Made by a program: the position numbers and the translations under genes | DNA from: Prosthecobacter debontii | GTDB taxonomy: Bacteria; Verrucomicrobiota; Verrucomicrobiia; Verrucomicrobiales; Akkermansiaceae | Direction: 5' to 3' | Assembly (NCBI GenBank): GCA_945873125.1 | Contig: CAMCBV010000003.1 | Coordinates: 40,867 to 104,866, forward strand | Length of the DNA stretch: 64,000 nt | Shown: in pieces, positions 28,589 through 39,200 of the stretch | Layout of the letters: each line of letters begins with the position of its first letter | Position numbering within the stretch: the first letter of the stretch is position 1 | The notes under the pieces: model-generated | The model's input: the letters and a program-made list of their open reading frames with translations, nothing else | The model's database searches: none | Told to the model about the DNA's origin: nothing

Positions 28589-31500
28589 GTGGCCAAAACA
28601 CTCTCATCACCCAATTATCTTATCGCTCTAACAGCCCTTCTGCTGTTGGTTCCGCGCCACATCCACGCTGCCAGTTTTGAGGAGCAACGCACCGCTGTGG
28701 CCGCTGCTGTCGAATCGCAAACCGAGGATGCCATTCTCGCTCTGCTCACTGCCGGCATCGCGGAGAATCGCCCAGCTCCCGCTGTTGCTCTCACCAGCGA
28801 ATGGCTGCGCCGCAACATGCCGAAAAAGCCCGCTGTCCTTTTCCAAGCCGCGCGCGCCGCCGAGCTCAGCGGCGAACCGAAAAACGCCGTCGCTTTCCAC
28901 CAGCAAGCCCTGAAGCTCGCCGATCCGAAGTCAGCCGAAGCCGGCGAATCCATCACTGCAATCCACACCTTGTTGATTTATCGTCTCCAAGATAACGCAG
29001 GCGCTTACGTTTTTTCCCAAAACGAAGCGGAACGCCTCTCGGTCAATCCTGCCTTCCGCCAGTTCGATCCATGGTTCCTGAACGAAGCAGTCAAACGAAA
29101 CGACCCCACAGCAATGGCCAAGCGCCTGAATGCCTGCATCACGTCTGGGATTCCTGTGGATCTTCTGAACGCTAGCTATGGCCAGTATTTCATCTGGTTG
29201 TTGGATTCGGTGGATGGCTATTGTGATCCACCGGGTAAGGCTCCGCTGTCTCAGGATCTTTACGACGCGATCAAGGATCTGTGTGAGGTGATGACGCACA
29301 GTGAGGAAATGAAACTGCGTCTCGACTGGGCCGTTTCGGTCAAGGCTTACAACCTCTCGAGATTCGGAGATCAGGCGAAAGGCAAGGTTGGTACCCGCGG
29401 CAGTGGCGGCAAGAAAACGCCGGGTAAAAAACCTGGTAAAAAATCTCCTGAAGATACCGTGGTGGAGGAAAAGAAACTTGAAATGGGCGATGATATCGCC
29501 CCACCCGTTGCCGAGGCATCCGCGTTGCTCGAAAAATTCCCTCAATTTGCGATGTGGGTCATGACCGGTTGGGCCGGTGGCGGAAACGGTCCCTATTATC
29601 GTGGCGATTTCAAAAAATATTGGCCGCATGAGGCTGACGCCAAGATGGCGCCTATCCTCGCCGCCCTTTCCAAGCTGCCTTCGGCCGAAGCTTTGGAACT
29701 ATTATATGCCGCGGCCTATGGCGGCTATGTTTCGACCCCTGGGGTCTTGGATATCCCCGAGGTGCGGAAATATGTGCGTGCCACGCCGGACCTGTGGAAA
29801 CTCCGGAATTGCGTGGTGATCCTCCCGCGGGAATGGAACCAGCTCTCCCTTGAAGAGGCGCAGAACCTAGCGCCAAGGCTGGAGCAAATCGCCCATCCCC
29901 AGGCGTCCCTGGTGCGCGCGATCGCAGTAGGCGGTAAGGATTTCGACAAGGTCATGGCCGCTTTGCTCGGTCCCGAGGTCTGGCGTCTCGGTCCCAGCGA
30001 CTTGAACGGGAGTCTGACCGATCAGCTCTGGCACTACTGCGGTCGGCCGGTTGGTTCGCAGAAACGGGACGAGTGGATTGCGAAGTCCAACGCGGTGGCC
30101 GCTACGTTCGCCGCCGGCGATGCGAAGAAGGAAGATCCGGCAGACAAGCGTCTCGCGGCGTTCAGGAACTTGTGGGCGGATTACAAGTCGGCCCAGCCAA
30201 AAATCCCGAACGCGAGAGCTCGGGCGGCGGCAATTCTGGCATTCACTCCCGAGTTGGTGCCGGAACTTCTGAAGGATCCGAACCCCGATGCCCAGATCAT
30301 GGTGCGCGATGCGATCGTGGTCGGGCTTGAAGATGCCAAGGGGCTTGTCGAGCGAGACGGTAGGGCGCGCGGCATTGCTCAGGGAGCCTATGCTCCATGG
30401 ATACAGCGTCTTGGAATTTTCAGTTATGGCAGCCTGGAAGGGATGAAGCAGCAGAGAAAGGAGTGGTATGTTCCTCATCCCCTTGAGCCGGCACTACGGG
30501 CTGCTGTGGCGGAGCGATTGGCGCAGGGCAAAATCGATCCGGCGCTGACGATGCAGTGGATCAACACGCAATTCCCTGAGAATAACGCCGAGCAGGTCAA
30601 ACTGATGCAGGCGCTGTTCAAGTCCCCAGCTTGGGCGACGATGCCTTTTCACTTGCAGTTTGGCGCCCGCGAGTGGTTCAAGAAGGATGCGATGACTCCG
30701 GGGCAGATCACTTGGCTCGATGCCGCCAACCCTACCCTCATCTTCAAAAATCTCAATGAACTCCCCAAAGAGGCCGATGCCGCTACCGCTACCGCAGCTC
30801 TCACCGCGGCGGTCGAAGGGGTGAAAAAATCTCCAGTCTTCCATGAAATCCAAGGATCGGAAAAACTCGCTGCCATCTCCGAAGAGGCCTACGCGGATGA
30901 CAAACTTCAGGCTCTCATCATCGATCTCATCGATAAACGTCTCATCATCGAGCCAACCGCAACCTTCGGCCAACGAGTTTTTGATGCTCTAAAAAAAATC
31001 AACAAGCCTGCCGAATATCTCCGCACCTCAGGTTATCTCTGGCGGAACGTTGCCGTCCACCACCGCACTTACCCAGCCATGCTCACTCTATCCGAGTCAT
31101 TGTTGGAAACCGAGCCTTCCATATCATACGCCTTCGCCAACGACGGTCTGGGTGTGATCGAGCGCCACGTTGCCGGACACACTTGGTTCAAGGCAGATAC
31201 GGATATCCCTCGCCTTAAATCGATCCGTGGCAAAGCCGCCAGTAAACTCGGCCTCATTTCCATTCCCGTCCCGCCCACCCATCCGGCTTACCCTGTCTAT
31301 CAAGCACAGGCCGAATGGATGTCCGGAAACGAGGATTCCGCATGGAAACTTCTCGATGCAAACTGGGAGGTCTTCACCACCACTCACCGCGAACTCACCA
31401 TCCCGTTCCTGATGTGGACGCTTCAACGCACCATCTTCGGTCGTGATGATGCCCGCCAAGAACTTCTCGTCAAATCCCTCATCGCCTGGGCTGGCGAAGC

Positions 31501-34500
31501 CAACTCTCCGCTCACACCCACGGAAAAAGCCACCATCGAACTCGCATACGGCGACATCGCCCTCCAGCGCGGTCAAGTCCGTCAAGCCCACGAGATCTAC
31601 ACTCGCACCCGTCAGAATCCCGCATACGCCGAACTCCCGGTCCGCCACCAAGCCTCCCTCCGCCGCGTCCGCGCCGAGCGCATCGCCAAAAACTATGATG
31701 CCGCCCTCCAAACCCTCACCGATCTGGAAATGGAACGCGTTCCGGAAATCTGGACCGATATCCGCTTCGCCCGCGCCGAGGTCTATTTCGACCGCGAGGA
31801 CTTCGATGAAGCCAAAGACGATGTCGATTCCATCCTTGCCCGCGACCCCAACCATGCCGACTCACGCATTCTGTTAGGAAAAATCCAACTCAAGCGGCAA
31901 AAACTCATGGAGGCCACCGAGGTCGAACTCGGCTCCTCTTCCGCGCAAAAAAACATTGTCCCGGGCGAGCGGTTGAAAGTCACTCTCAGTGATCCTACTC
32001 TTGCGGTCTCCGGTGCTGGCACCGAAATCGAAGTCGTCGTTTGGGCTGTCTCCGGCGACAAAGAAACGTTTTTCCTGCGCCAGTTCGGGGATGAAAAAAC
32101 CAAATTCCGTGGCGAACTTCCGACCGCTCTCGGAGCTCCTGGTGCCGGCGATGGGATTCTCCAAGTCATAGGCGACGACGAAGTCTTCTATGCCTACTCC
32201 GAGGGATTCCGCGCCAAAATGAACAATCTCGATGAAAAACGCGGCGGCCCCATTACCATCGCTTCAGACGCCATGCTCATGGCTTCCGCTCGGAAACTCC
32301 TCACAGAAGCCGAACAACGCAGCGCGGATATGGAGCTGGTCATGGAAACGATCGGCAAGGGAGCGAATACCGAAGCCGCCGCCAAAGCGAAAATTGCCAC
32401 GGGTGAAATCAAGATCGATCACGCAAAGCATATTTCCACGATCGCTAAACCGGGCAACCCCATCCACGTCCGAGTTACCGATCCCGATCGCTCCCGCACT
32501 CCAAAAATCGATGAACTAACAGTGAGTGTCAGCGCTTCCAGTGGCGATTCCGTTTCTCGCGTGACTCTCAAAGAAACTTCCACGCACTCCGGCGTATTCG
32601 AAGGTCGCTTCCCTACCACTGGCGCCCAAGCCAGCGCCTTCGCGCAAAATTCCGAGCCCGGCCGCTCGCCGAACATGGTGATCAGCCCAAATGCTGAATA
32701 CCCAGCATGGCGTCCAGTCGCGACCAAAGGCACTACCCCTGATTTTACTATCGATCTCAACGATAACCTCCCCCTCGGCGAACTAACGATCCATGCCAAA
32801 GAGCCCGGAGCCAAGCTCAAGCAGTTTGTCATTCAGACCGGAATGTCCGCGAGCGATATGACCACGGTGGCAGTCTATCCGCGGAGTCTGATCCATATCG
32901 AGAAACCATGGCATCCGTCCGTTACCATCATGAACGACGCGGATCCATTCCATAACACCAACGAGCGTTCCGTTTATTCCCTCTCAGATATCCAAGCCCA
33001 CCTTGATCGCGGTTGGATGTCCCAACAGTTTGCGGCGGGCGTTGGGGAAAATGTCGCGGGCCCATCGGAAGCCATGACCGCTTCCATTCCCGCTAAGGTG
33101 AAGTGGCTTCGCCAGAATACACATCACAATTCCCATGTTATCTACCGCTTCCGCGGTTATTTCCACGAGTCTGCCGATGTCACACGCCGTTTCAAGGTCG
33201 CTCTGGGTTCATACCAACTGCCCGCAAACACCCATCCCAGTGTTTCGAACCCTCCTCAGTTCCTACTGGCAGTGAACGGCAAGCCGATCACAAGCAAAGA
33301 TAAAATGGACCAGTTAGAGGGCGAGATCGCTTTGAGAGCGGGTGTGCATCGCTTTGAAATCTGGGCAACCGGTTGGGATTGCGCCATCGGCTTCGGACGC
33401 ACCGTCAAACTGTTTACAAATTCCGCAGATACCAACCAATGGGTCGATTGCCCCGATAAGTTTTTTGATCCGGCGGGATTCCCAGCGGATGCGGTTGATC
33501 ACCGCAATGGCCCTGCTCAGTTGAAGGCTGATGACGATGGAACGACTTTCACCGCGACATTCGCCAAAGACTCTCGCGCCCGTCTTATTCGTCTTCTCGT
33601 GATCAGCAACGAGGGGACAGTGCCAGCTCTGAACAAGCTTACCCTCACCCAACCCGACGGTAAGAAAATTCTGCCCGTGGCCGAGGATTTCGCGGAGCTC
33701 AATAAAAATGACACGCTCGAGATGCTCACTGGTGATAAGATTTCCGTGCGTTATACCGATGACCGCTTCGTCACCAAGACCCGTGAACGCCATGAACGTT
33801 TCCTCGATGTCTCCTTTACCGACGCACGCGCCGAGTTTGCCGATATGGAGCCGCGTTTCGACATTGGCCTTAATGAGGACAGGCCCTATTACGAAAAACT
33901 CCTGCGTTTCGTCCATGACAAGCCCCTGTCTCTTGCCATTCACGACGCCGACATGGACTCCACCGTGAAGCCGGATAAAGTGAAAGTCTCCCTTGAAACA
34001 TCCGCGGGAACCAAAGACTTCGATGCGGTCGAAACAGGTGACTCCACGGGCGTTTTCAAACTGGTCATTAAGCCTGTGACCCGCGCAGCCAAAAAAGCTG
34101 ATGAAGTCCAAGTCCCAGATGGCGGTGTCATTACCGCGCGTTACTTGGATGAGGAAAATAACCGCCCTGGTGTCCCAACCGAGCGCATCGCAACCATTCG
34201 TCACGCCTCCTTTGTCGAACCTGAAATTCGCCTCTCCCATGCCACGGTTACGCCCTTACAAGGACCAGGAAAATCTTCTACGCTAAATCATGGTTTCGAG
34301 CGTCTTCCCGAACATGAAAAACCCAGTATCGCTAACGAAAAAATAAGCGCTGCTTGGGATATCAAACACGATATGTATTCTAGCAAACAGGCGCCAGAAG
34401 GCGGCTTCAATGCTGTGCTTGGCCATAAACTATTTATCGAGGTTATCGCACCTCAAATGGCTCTTGGCACTACATCCAAAATCGAGATTTTCGCCCAAAC

Positions 34501-36298
34501 CGATGAAGGCCGCCGCGCCGCTGGCGCAGCTACCGAAGGATACAATAAAGATGCTCCAGGCACATTGCTGTTAGAGGGCGGACTCGATTTGCTCCGGTCT
34601 ACCATTGCATGGCACGGAATTTCTGAACTGCCCATTTATCAAGGAGCCATAGCTCCGGCTTTTGGCGATAATTCCGAATACGACCGTTTTGCCACCAGTG
34701 TGCCGCTCATCCTTGGCACCTTGCCAAATTATGGCGCTCTTACTGATACTGAGCGATACGAGTTGGCGAAAGCTGCGCGTAATTCCCTGGATGGCTCGGA
34801 GGTTGACTACTTGCTGAGCGGTCTCGTCGTCCGCCCCGGTGAAAATGTTCACATAGGATTTCGCTATACCGCTGCGGATGGAAGCCAGAAATGGGCAACT
34901 GCCAGCACCAAGGTTGTCACTCATCCGGCATTCGATCTTCTCGCGGAAGACAACCTTTCAACCATGACAGCCGCCTATGTTGGGGAGAATCTCAATCTGC
35001 GCGTCGTTGATCTTGGTGCCGATCTCACCGATTCTCCGGACACCGTCAGTGTGCTTGTTCAGGCAAAATCAGGAGCCAAGCATTCTCTTGTGCTCAATGA
35101 AAGCGGACCGCACACGGGCATCTTCAAGAGCTCTTACCCGCTGGTCTATGCTGGTGCCCCAGAAGTAAAACCCGAAGACGGTGCGCAACCCGCCCCTTAC
35201 GATGTCCGCATCAATGGCTTTCCTGTGACATACGGCGATACCATCGCCGCGCGATACACCGCTTCCAACGGTCTGAAATCCGACACGCGCATGGTCTCCA
35301 TTAGCAAGGGCGCAGACGGCACGATCGAACCATTTTCCAAAAAATATCAAGATGCCGAAATGGCCATGCGCACGCAGTTCTCGCTTGCCGAAGCCTACCT
35401 CGAGGTCGCCAAGCGTCGCCGTAAAATGGGTGAACACGAGCTCGCAGATCTCGATTACCAGACCGCCAAGCAGCTTCTTTCCAGCGCCGTGGACCAATTC
35501 AACGATCCTTCCACCCGCGCCCATGCCGAATATCTGTTAGGCAGCCTCACCATGGAGGAGGCCGAAGCAGCACAGGACGCAGAGATAAAGGAAACCCGAT
35601 ACCGCGCCGCACTTACCCGTTTCATCAATGTGACCGGTTCATACTCGGAAACTCTCCATGCCTCCAAAGCTCAATACCAAATCGCAACGATCTATGAGCG
35701 CCTGAAAGAGCCCGACATCGCCGCACAAGAATACGTCAAGCTCGCCTATAAATATCCGGATTCGGAATATCTTGCAGTGTCCATGGCACGTCTCGGCACG
35801 CATTTCCTCAAAAAAGCCTCGGAATACGAAGCCAAGGCGAAGCCGCTGTTAGAAAAAGGCCCAGAAGACAAGGATGCTGCATTTGAGGGCGAAGCGATGC
35901 AAAAAATGGCCGTTTCCGAATATCTCAAAACCGCCCAGATTTTCGGGCGCCTCCAAGAACGTTTCCCTACCGATCCTCTTGCGGGTCAAGCCGGACTCAG
36001 TGCGGGTCAATCTTTCATGCGCGCTGGAAAAAACCAGGAAGCGGTGGATGCCCTGAAACGCGTTACGGACGAAGTTTCGTATGACGGGCCGACCATCCGT
36101 GCTCAAGCCATGTATTGGTCAGGCATGTGTTATCAAAAACTCAGGCAGCCCATGGCGGCTTTCTCGCACTTCAAGCGTTTGACTTATGATTTTCCGGAAA
36201 GTGAATGGGCGGCCTTCGCCCGCGGGCAACTTTCTCAAGACAGCATGTTGGACCTTGAGGACAAACTTGAGCTTGAAAGATTGGAAAGCGAGAAATGA
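28589..36298 (+). CDS. Giant secreted protein (2569 aa), TPR + repeated beta-sandwich-like domains + PA14-like segment
   Basis: Signal peptide-like 'LIALTALLLLVPRHIHA'; C-terminal TPR 'AEYLLGSLTMEEAEAAQDAE...AQYQIATIYERLKEPDIAAQEYVKLAYKYPDSEYLAVSMARLG'; recurring 'D..D.S...D...V.V...SG......ET..HSGVFEG' modules. Upstream in-frame start possible. Confidence 0.9.
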   Translation: MAKTLSSPNYLIALTALLLLVPRHIHAASFEEQRTAVAAAVESQTEDAILALLTAGIAENRPAPAVALTSEWLRRNMPKKPAVLFQAARAAELSGEPKNAVAFHQQALKLADPKSAEAGESITAIHTLLIYRLQDNAGAYVFSQNEAERLSVNPAFRQFDPWFLNEAVKRNDPTAMAKRLNACITSGIPVDLLNASYGQYFIWLLDSVDGYCDPPGKAPLSQDLYDAIKDLCEVMTHSEEMKLRLDWAVSVKAYNLSRFGDQAKGKVGTRGSGGKKTPGKKPGKKSPEDTVVEEKKLEMGDDIAPPVAEASALLEKFPQFAMWVMTGWAGGGNGPYYRGDFKKYWPHEADAKMAPILAALSKLPSAEALELLYAAAYGGYVSTPGVLDIPEVRKYVRATPDLWKLRNCVVILPREWNQLSLEEAQNLAPRLEQIAHPQASLVRAIAVGGKDFDKVMAALLGPEVWRLGPSDLNGSLTDQLWHYCGRPVGSQKRDEWIAKSNAVAATFAAGDAKKEDPADKRLAAFRNLWADYKSAQPKIPNARARAAAILAFTPELVPELLKDPNPDAQIMVRDAIVVGLEDAKGLVERDGRARGIAQGAYAPWIQRLGIFSYGSLEGMKQQRKEWYVPHPLEPALRAAVAERLAQGKIDPALTMQWINTQFPENNAEQVKLMQALFKSPAWATMPFHLQFGAREWFKKDAMTPGQITWLDAANPTLIFKNLNELPKEADAATATAALTAAVEGVKKSPVFHEIQGSEKLAAISEEAYADDKLQALIIDLIDKRLIIEPTATFGQRVFDALKKINKPAEYLRTSGYLWRNVAVHHRTYPAMLTLSESLLETEPSISYAFANDGLGVIERHVAGHTWFKADTDIPRLKSIRGKAASKLGLISIPVPPTHPAYPVYQAQAEWMSGNEDSAWKLLDANWEVFTTTHRELTIPFLMWTLQRTIFGRDDARQELLVKSLIAWAGEANSPLTPTEKATIELAYGDIALQRGQVRQAHEIYTRTRQNPAYAELPVRHQASLRRVRAERIAKNYDAALQTLTDLEMERVPEIWTDIRFARAEVYFDREDFDEAKDDVDSILARDPNHADSRILLGKIQLKRQKLMEATEVELGSSSAQKNIVPGERLKVTLSDPTLAVSGAGTEIEVVVWAVSGDKETFFLRQFGDEKTKFRGELPTALGAPGAGDGILQVIGDDEVFYAYSEGFRAKMNNLDEKRGGPITIASDAMLMASARKLLTEAEQRSADMELVMETIGKGANTEAAAKAKIATGEIKIDHAKHISTIAKPGNPIHVRVTDPDRSRTPKIDELTVSVSASSGDSVSRVTLKETSTHSGVFEGRFPTTGAQASAFAQNSEPGRSPNMVISPNAEYPAWRPVATKGTTPDFTIDLNDNLPLGELTIHAKEPGAKLKQFVIQTGMSASDMTTVAVYPRSLIHIEKPWHPSVTIMNDADPFHNTNERSVYSLSDIQAHLDRGWMSQQFAAGVGENVAGPSEAMTASIPAKVKWLRQNTHHNSHVIYRFRGYFHESADVTRRFKVALGSYQLPANTHPSVSNPPQFLLAVNGKPITSKDKMDQLEGEIALRAGVHRFEIWATGWDCAIGFGRTVKLFTNSADTNQWVDCPDKFFDPAGFPADAVDHRNGPAQLKADDDGTTFTATFAKDSRARLIRLLVISNEGTVPALNKLTLTQPDGKKILPVAEDFAELNKNDTLEMLTGDKISVRYTDDRFVTKTRERHERFLDVSFTDARAEFADMEPRFDIGLNEDRPYYEKLLRFVHDKPLSLAIHDADMDSTVKPDKVKVSLETSAGTKDFDAVETGDSTGVFKLVIKPVTRAAKKADEVQVPDGGVITARYLDEENNRPGVPTERIATIRHASFVEPEIRLSHATVTPLQGPGKSSTLNHGFERLPEHEKPSIANEKISAAWDIKHDMYSSKQAPEGGFNAVLGHKLFIEVIAPQMALGTTSKIEIFAQTDEGRRAAGAATEGYNKDAPGTLLLEGGLDLLRSTIAWHGISELPIYQGAIAPAFGDNSEYDRFATSVPLILGTLPNYGALTDTERYELAKAARNSLDGSEVDYLLSGLVVRPGENVHIGFRYTAADGSQKWATASTKVVTHPAFDLLAEDNLSTMTAAYVGENLNLRVVDLGADLTDSPDTVSVLVQAKSGAKHSLVLNESGPHTGIFKSSYPLVYAGAPEVKPEDGAQPAPYDVRINGFPVTYGDTIAARYTASNGLKSDTRMVSISKGADGTIEPFSKKYQDAEMAMRTQFSLAEAYLEVAKRRRKMGEHELADLDYQTAKQLLSSAVDQFNDPSTRAHAEYLLGSLTMEEAEAAQDAEIKETRYRAALTRFINVTGSYSETLHASKAQYQIATIYERLKEPDIAAQEYVKLAYKYPDSEYLAVSMARLGTHFLKKASEYEAKAKPLLEKGPEDKDAAFEGEAMQKMAVSEYLKTAQIFGRLQERFPTDPLAGQAGLSAGQSFMRAGKNQEAVDALKRVTDEVSYDGPTIRAQAMYWSGMCYQKLRQPMAAFSHFKRLTYDFPESEWAAFARGQLSQDSMLDLEDKLELERLESEK

Positions 36299-39200
36299 TG
36301 AATTTTGATAAAATGAATTTGCAAAGAATTACTCGGCACACGCTCGTTTTGCCGCTCTTGCTCGGTTTGGCCAATGCCTCGCCTTTGGACGATCGGATTC
36401 AAACGTTTCGCAAGGCCCAGACTCAAAAAGAAGCCGATGTTGCCGAGCTTCTGAAACTCGGCATCCAAGAACAACGCTGTGCCGAAGCCTTTGCCGCAAC
36501 CCGCGGATGGCTGACATCCAATCAATCCGAATCCGCCGAACTTCTCATGCAGGCCGCTAAAGCCGCGGAATACGCCAGTGAGTGGAAAGATGCTGTGAGT
36601 TTTTATCGAAAATTACTCAAACAGACGAACTTGGACGGCACAAGAGCCGGCGAGGCCGTCACCGCGACTTACCGTATTCTGATCAATCACCTCGGCGATC
36701 CCGATGCCGCTTACCTTTTCATGCGCGAGGACGGCAACCGCCTCCGCACTTACGGTCGCGCCCACCAGTTTGACGCATGGTTCATCGCTCAGACCAGGTC
36801 TCGTAATGACGTTCCTGCACTTTGCGGCCGCCTTGAAGCCCTTATCAACACCGATGCGGCAAATGCCGTGAAATATGGCGCGGATGTCGAATGGCTTTGC
36901 AAGACGCTGGAATCGTTTGCGATAGCGGACGATTCTTGGCTTAAGGCCGCAGGCAAGCTCGCGGCTTTGCCAAATCTACCTGCTCCCTACAAGGCGCGTA
37001 TCAACTGGGTCAACGAAATCGTTCCTTTCAGCAAGCAGGCGACTGAGCTGTTCAAGGCGAACAAGCCGATTCCAGACACATTGTTCGACAAACCCCTGCA
37101 AGCCGCCGAGGCACTGGTGACCGCTTTGCCCTACGAGGGATCGATCCTTGCAGCCAAAGGGTGGATGAATTACCGCGACGGGCACACGCCAAATCTTTGG
37201 AAATATACGAGTCCGCGGCGTGATGCCAAGACCGCGCCCATCATCAGGGCGCTGGCAAGCATGCCGCCGCACCAGGCCCAGGCCGTGCTTGCCGCGCCAG
37301 GATGCCCGCAAGGGCGACCGGTCATTCAACTGTTCTACGCGGAAAACGGCGTTGCCACGGCCGAGATGAAGACTTTGGTCAGGAGCTTGCCGTCCGTCTT
37401 TAACTCGCTGACCGCGCCCGACACAGCGGTGTTCGACGCCACCCTGACCGTGGAGGAGGCGAAGGCCCTGGCACCCAGCCTGGCACGCAATCCGAGCGGA
37501 CATGCCGCGCTGGTCCGCGCCTATTCCGTGGCTGGAACGAATACCTTCAGTGCGGTAGTGCCGGTCCTTATGAAGTCCGAAATGTGGCGGTTCAACTCCG
37601 CCAGGGCCGCCATTGACCTAGCGTGGAACAGCGGACTGAAGCGCGAGGCGGCAGACCAGGCACAACATGCCGCATTCTGCAAACAATACGAAAATCTCGG
37701 CGCCAGTCACGGTCAAGTTAGCAAGCAGGTGGCGAAAGAGGCAAGCGCGCAGGATCGAACCGCCGCCTTCAACACGCTGCTGAACGATCTCATGACTGCC
37801 AGCCCGACCCTTCCTGACGCGCTTTTGTTGTGGAACGAGTTGTTCAAGAATGCGCCGCCGGCGGAGGCCTTAACCCTGCTCAAGACTCAGCTTGGAAATC
37901 TCGATGGCGACCGCGAGTTTCTTTTCCGCCGGGCGGTGGCGGCCGTCCCGCAGGTGGGTGGTCACGCCATTTACGCTGGGCCGCAATGGGATGGGTTCAT
38001 GCACAACGGCCCGCAAAACGCTAGCTACAAGGCGGCGATTGCCCCACTCGTTCCCGAACTCCAACGCATCCTGACCGCGCAGATCCCGACCGACCTCATT
38101 TCCGACCATTTGTTCGCCATCTGGCTCCACGCCGCGGACCCGAAGGATACCGCCGCGCAGGCATTCATGAAGACGCTGATCGCCTCACCGGCCTACGCGA
38201 AACTTAATCCCGCCTATCATCTAACAGCCGCCGACAGTATGCACTTCGGGGCGCTTGCAATGACCCCGGCCATGGCTGCGGTCGATCCGAATTCCGTCAG
38301 CCGCGAGTTGCTGGCCTTGCCGAAGGACGCCGCACCCGCCGCAGTGGAGGTGGCACTCAAGACCGTGGTCGATCGCGTGGTCGCGTCCCCCACAATCATT
38401 CCGGTCATCGGCCTGCAAAAAGTGGTAGCCTTGCCTGAATGGACAGCCCCCACCCGCCAGCTGGTCTTATCGCTTTTCAAAGAAAACGCTCCGCTCGGAG
38501 CGGTTGTCAGGGCTCCAGGCGACGAACTGCTGGTGCAACGGGTGATAAAGGAACTGCAGGACAAAAAGGAATGGTCCTCTGCAGAGACCATCGCCGCCGG
38601 ATTGTGGCATGCTTCTAGCGATATCGCATATTATGTGCACGCCGACGCGCTCTCTCTCTTTGCAGAAGCGGCACTCGCTGCTGACCACCCCTCGGTGGCC
38701 ATGACTCTCGCGCTAGGCGGTATCAGAAGCACGGTAGGCAAGCAAATGGCTGCCCAGAGCTCAAATCCTACGTATGCGAAAATCATCGGCAGGCTCAAAC
38801 AGGTGGCTGGCAAGGCAGCTACCGAAGTTGGCGCGGTCGAGATTCCGGTCGATGAAACCAACCCAGCGTATCCGATTTACAAATCGAACGCAGAATTCGT
38901 GTTGGGAAATGAGGATTCCGCCTGGCAGCTCTACCTCGCCCACGCCGATCAACTCGCTCCTATCATGCGCTCCCTTTCCGTGGATTATTCGTTCTGGCTT
39001 CTCAAACGCAACATTGCTTCTAGCCGGGATCAGGAAGCCGAAAATCTCATTAAGGAACTTACCATCTGGTCGCGGCAAGCCGAAGGCACTCTCAGCTCAG
39101 CCCAGGACGCGCAACTCAAAATCGCCTACGCCGATCTCGCTTTCCGCAAAGGCGCATTGCCTACCGCCCGCGCCTGGTATCGAAAAGTCGCTGAAGCAGC

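Noticed and set aside
33314-34240. 308-aa ORF on the minus strand inside the first giant gene (also 31124-31855, 30494-30973, 28931-29629 minus)
   Set aside because: Shadow ORFs antisense to a strongly supported coding region; sequences show no family motifs and follow the wobble bias of the plus-strand gene.
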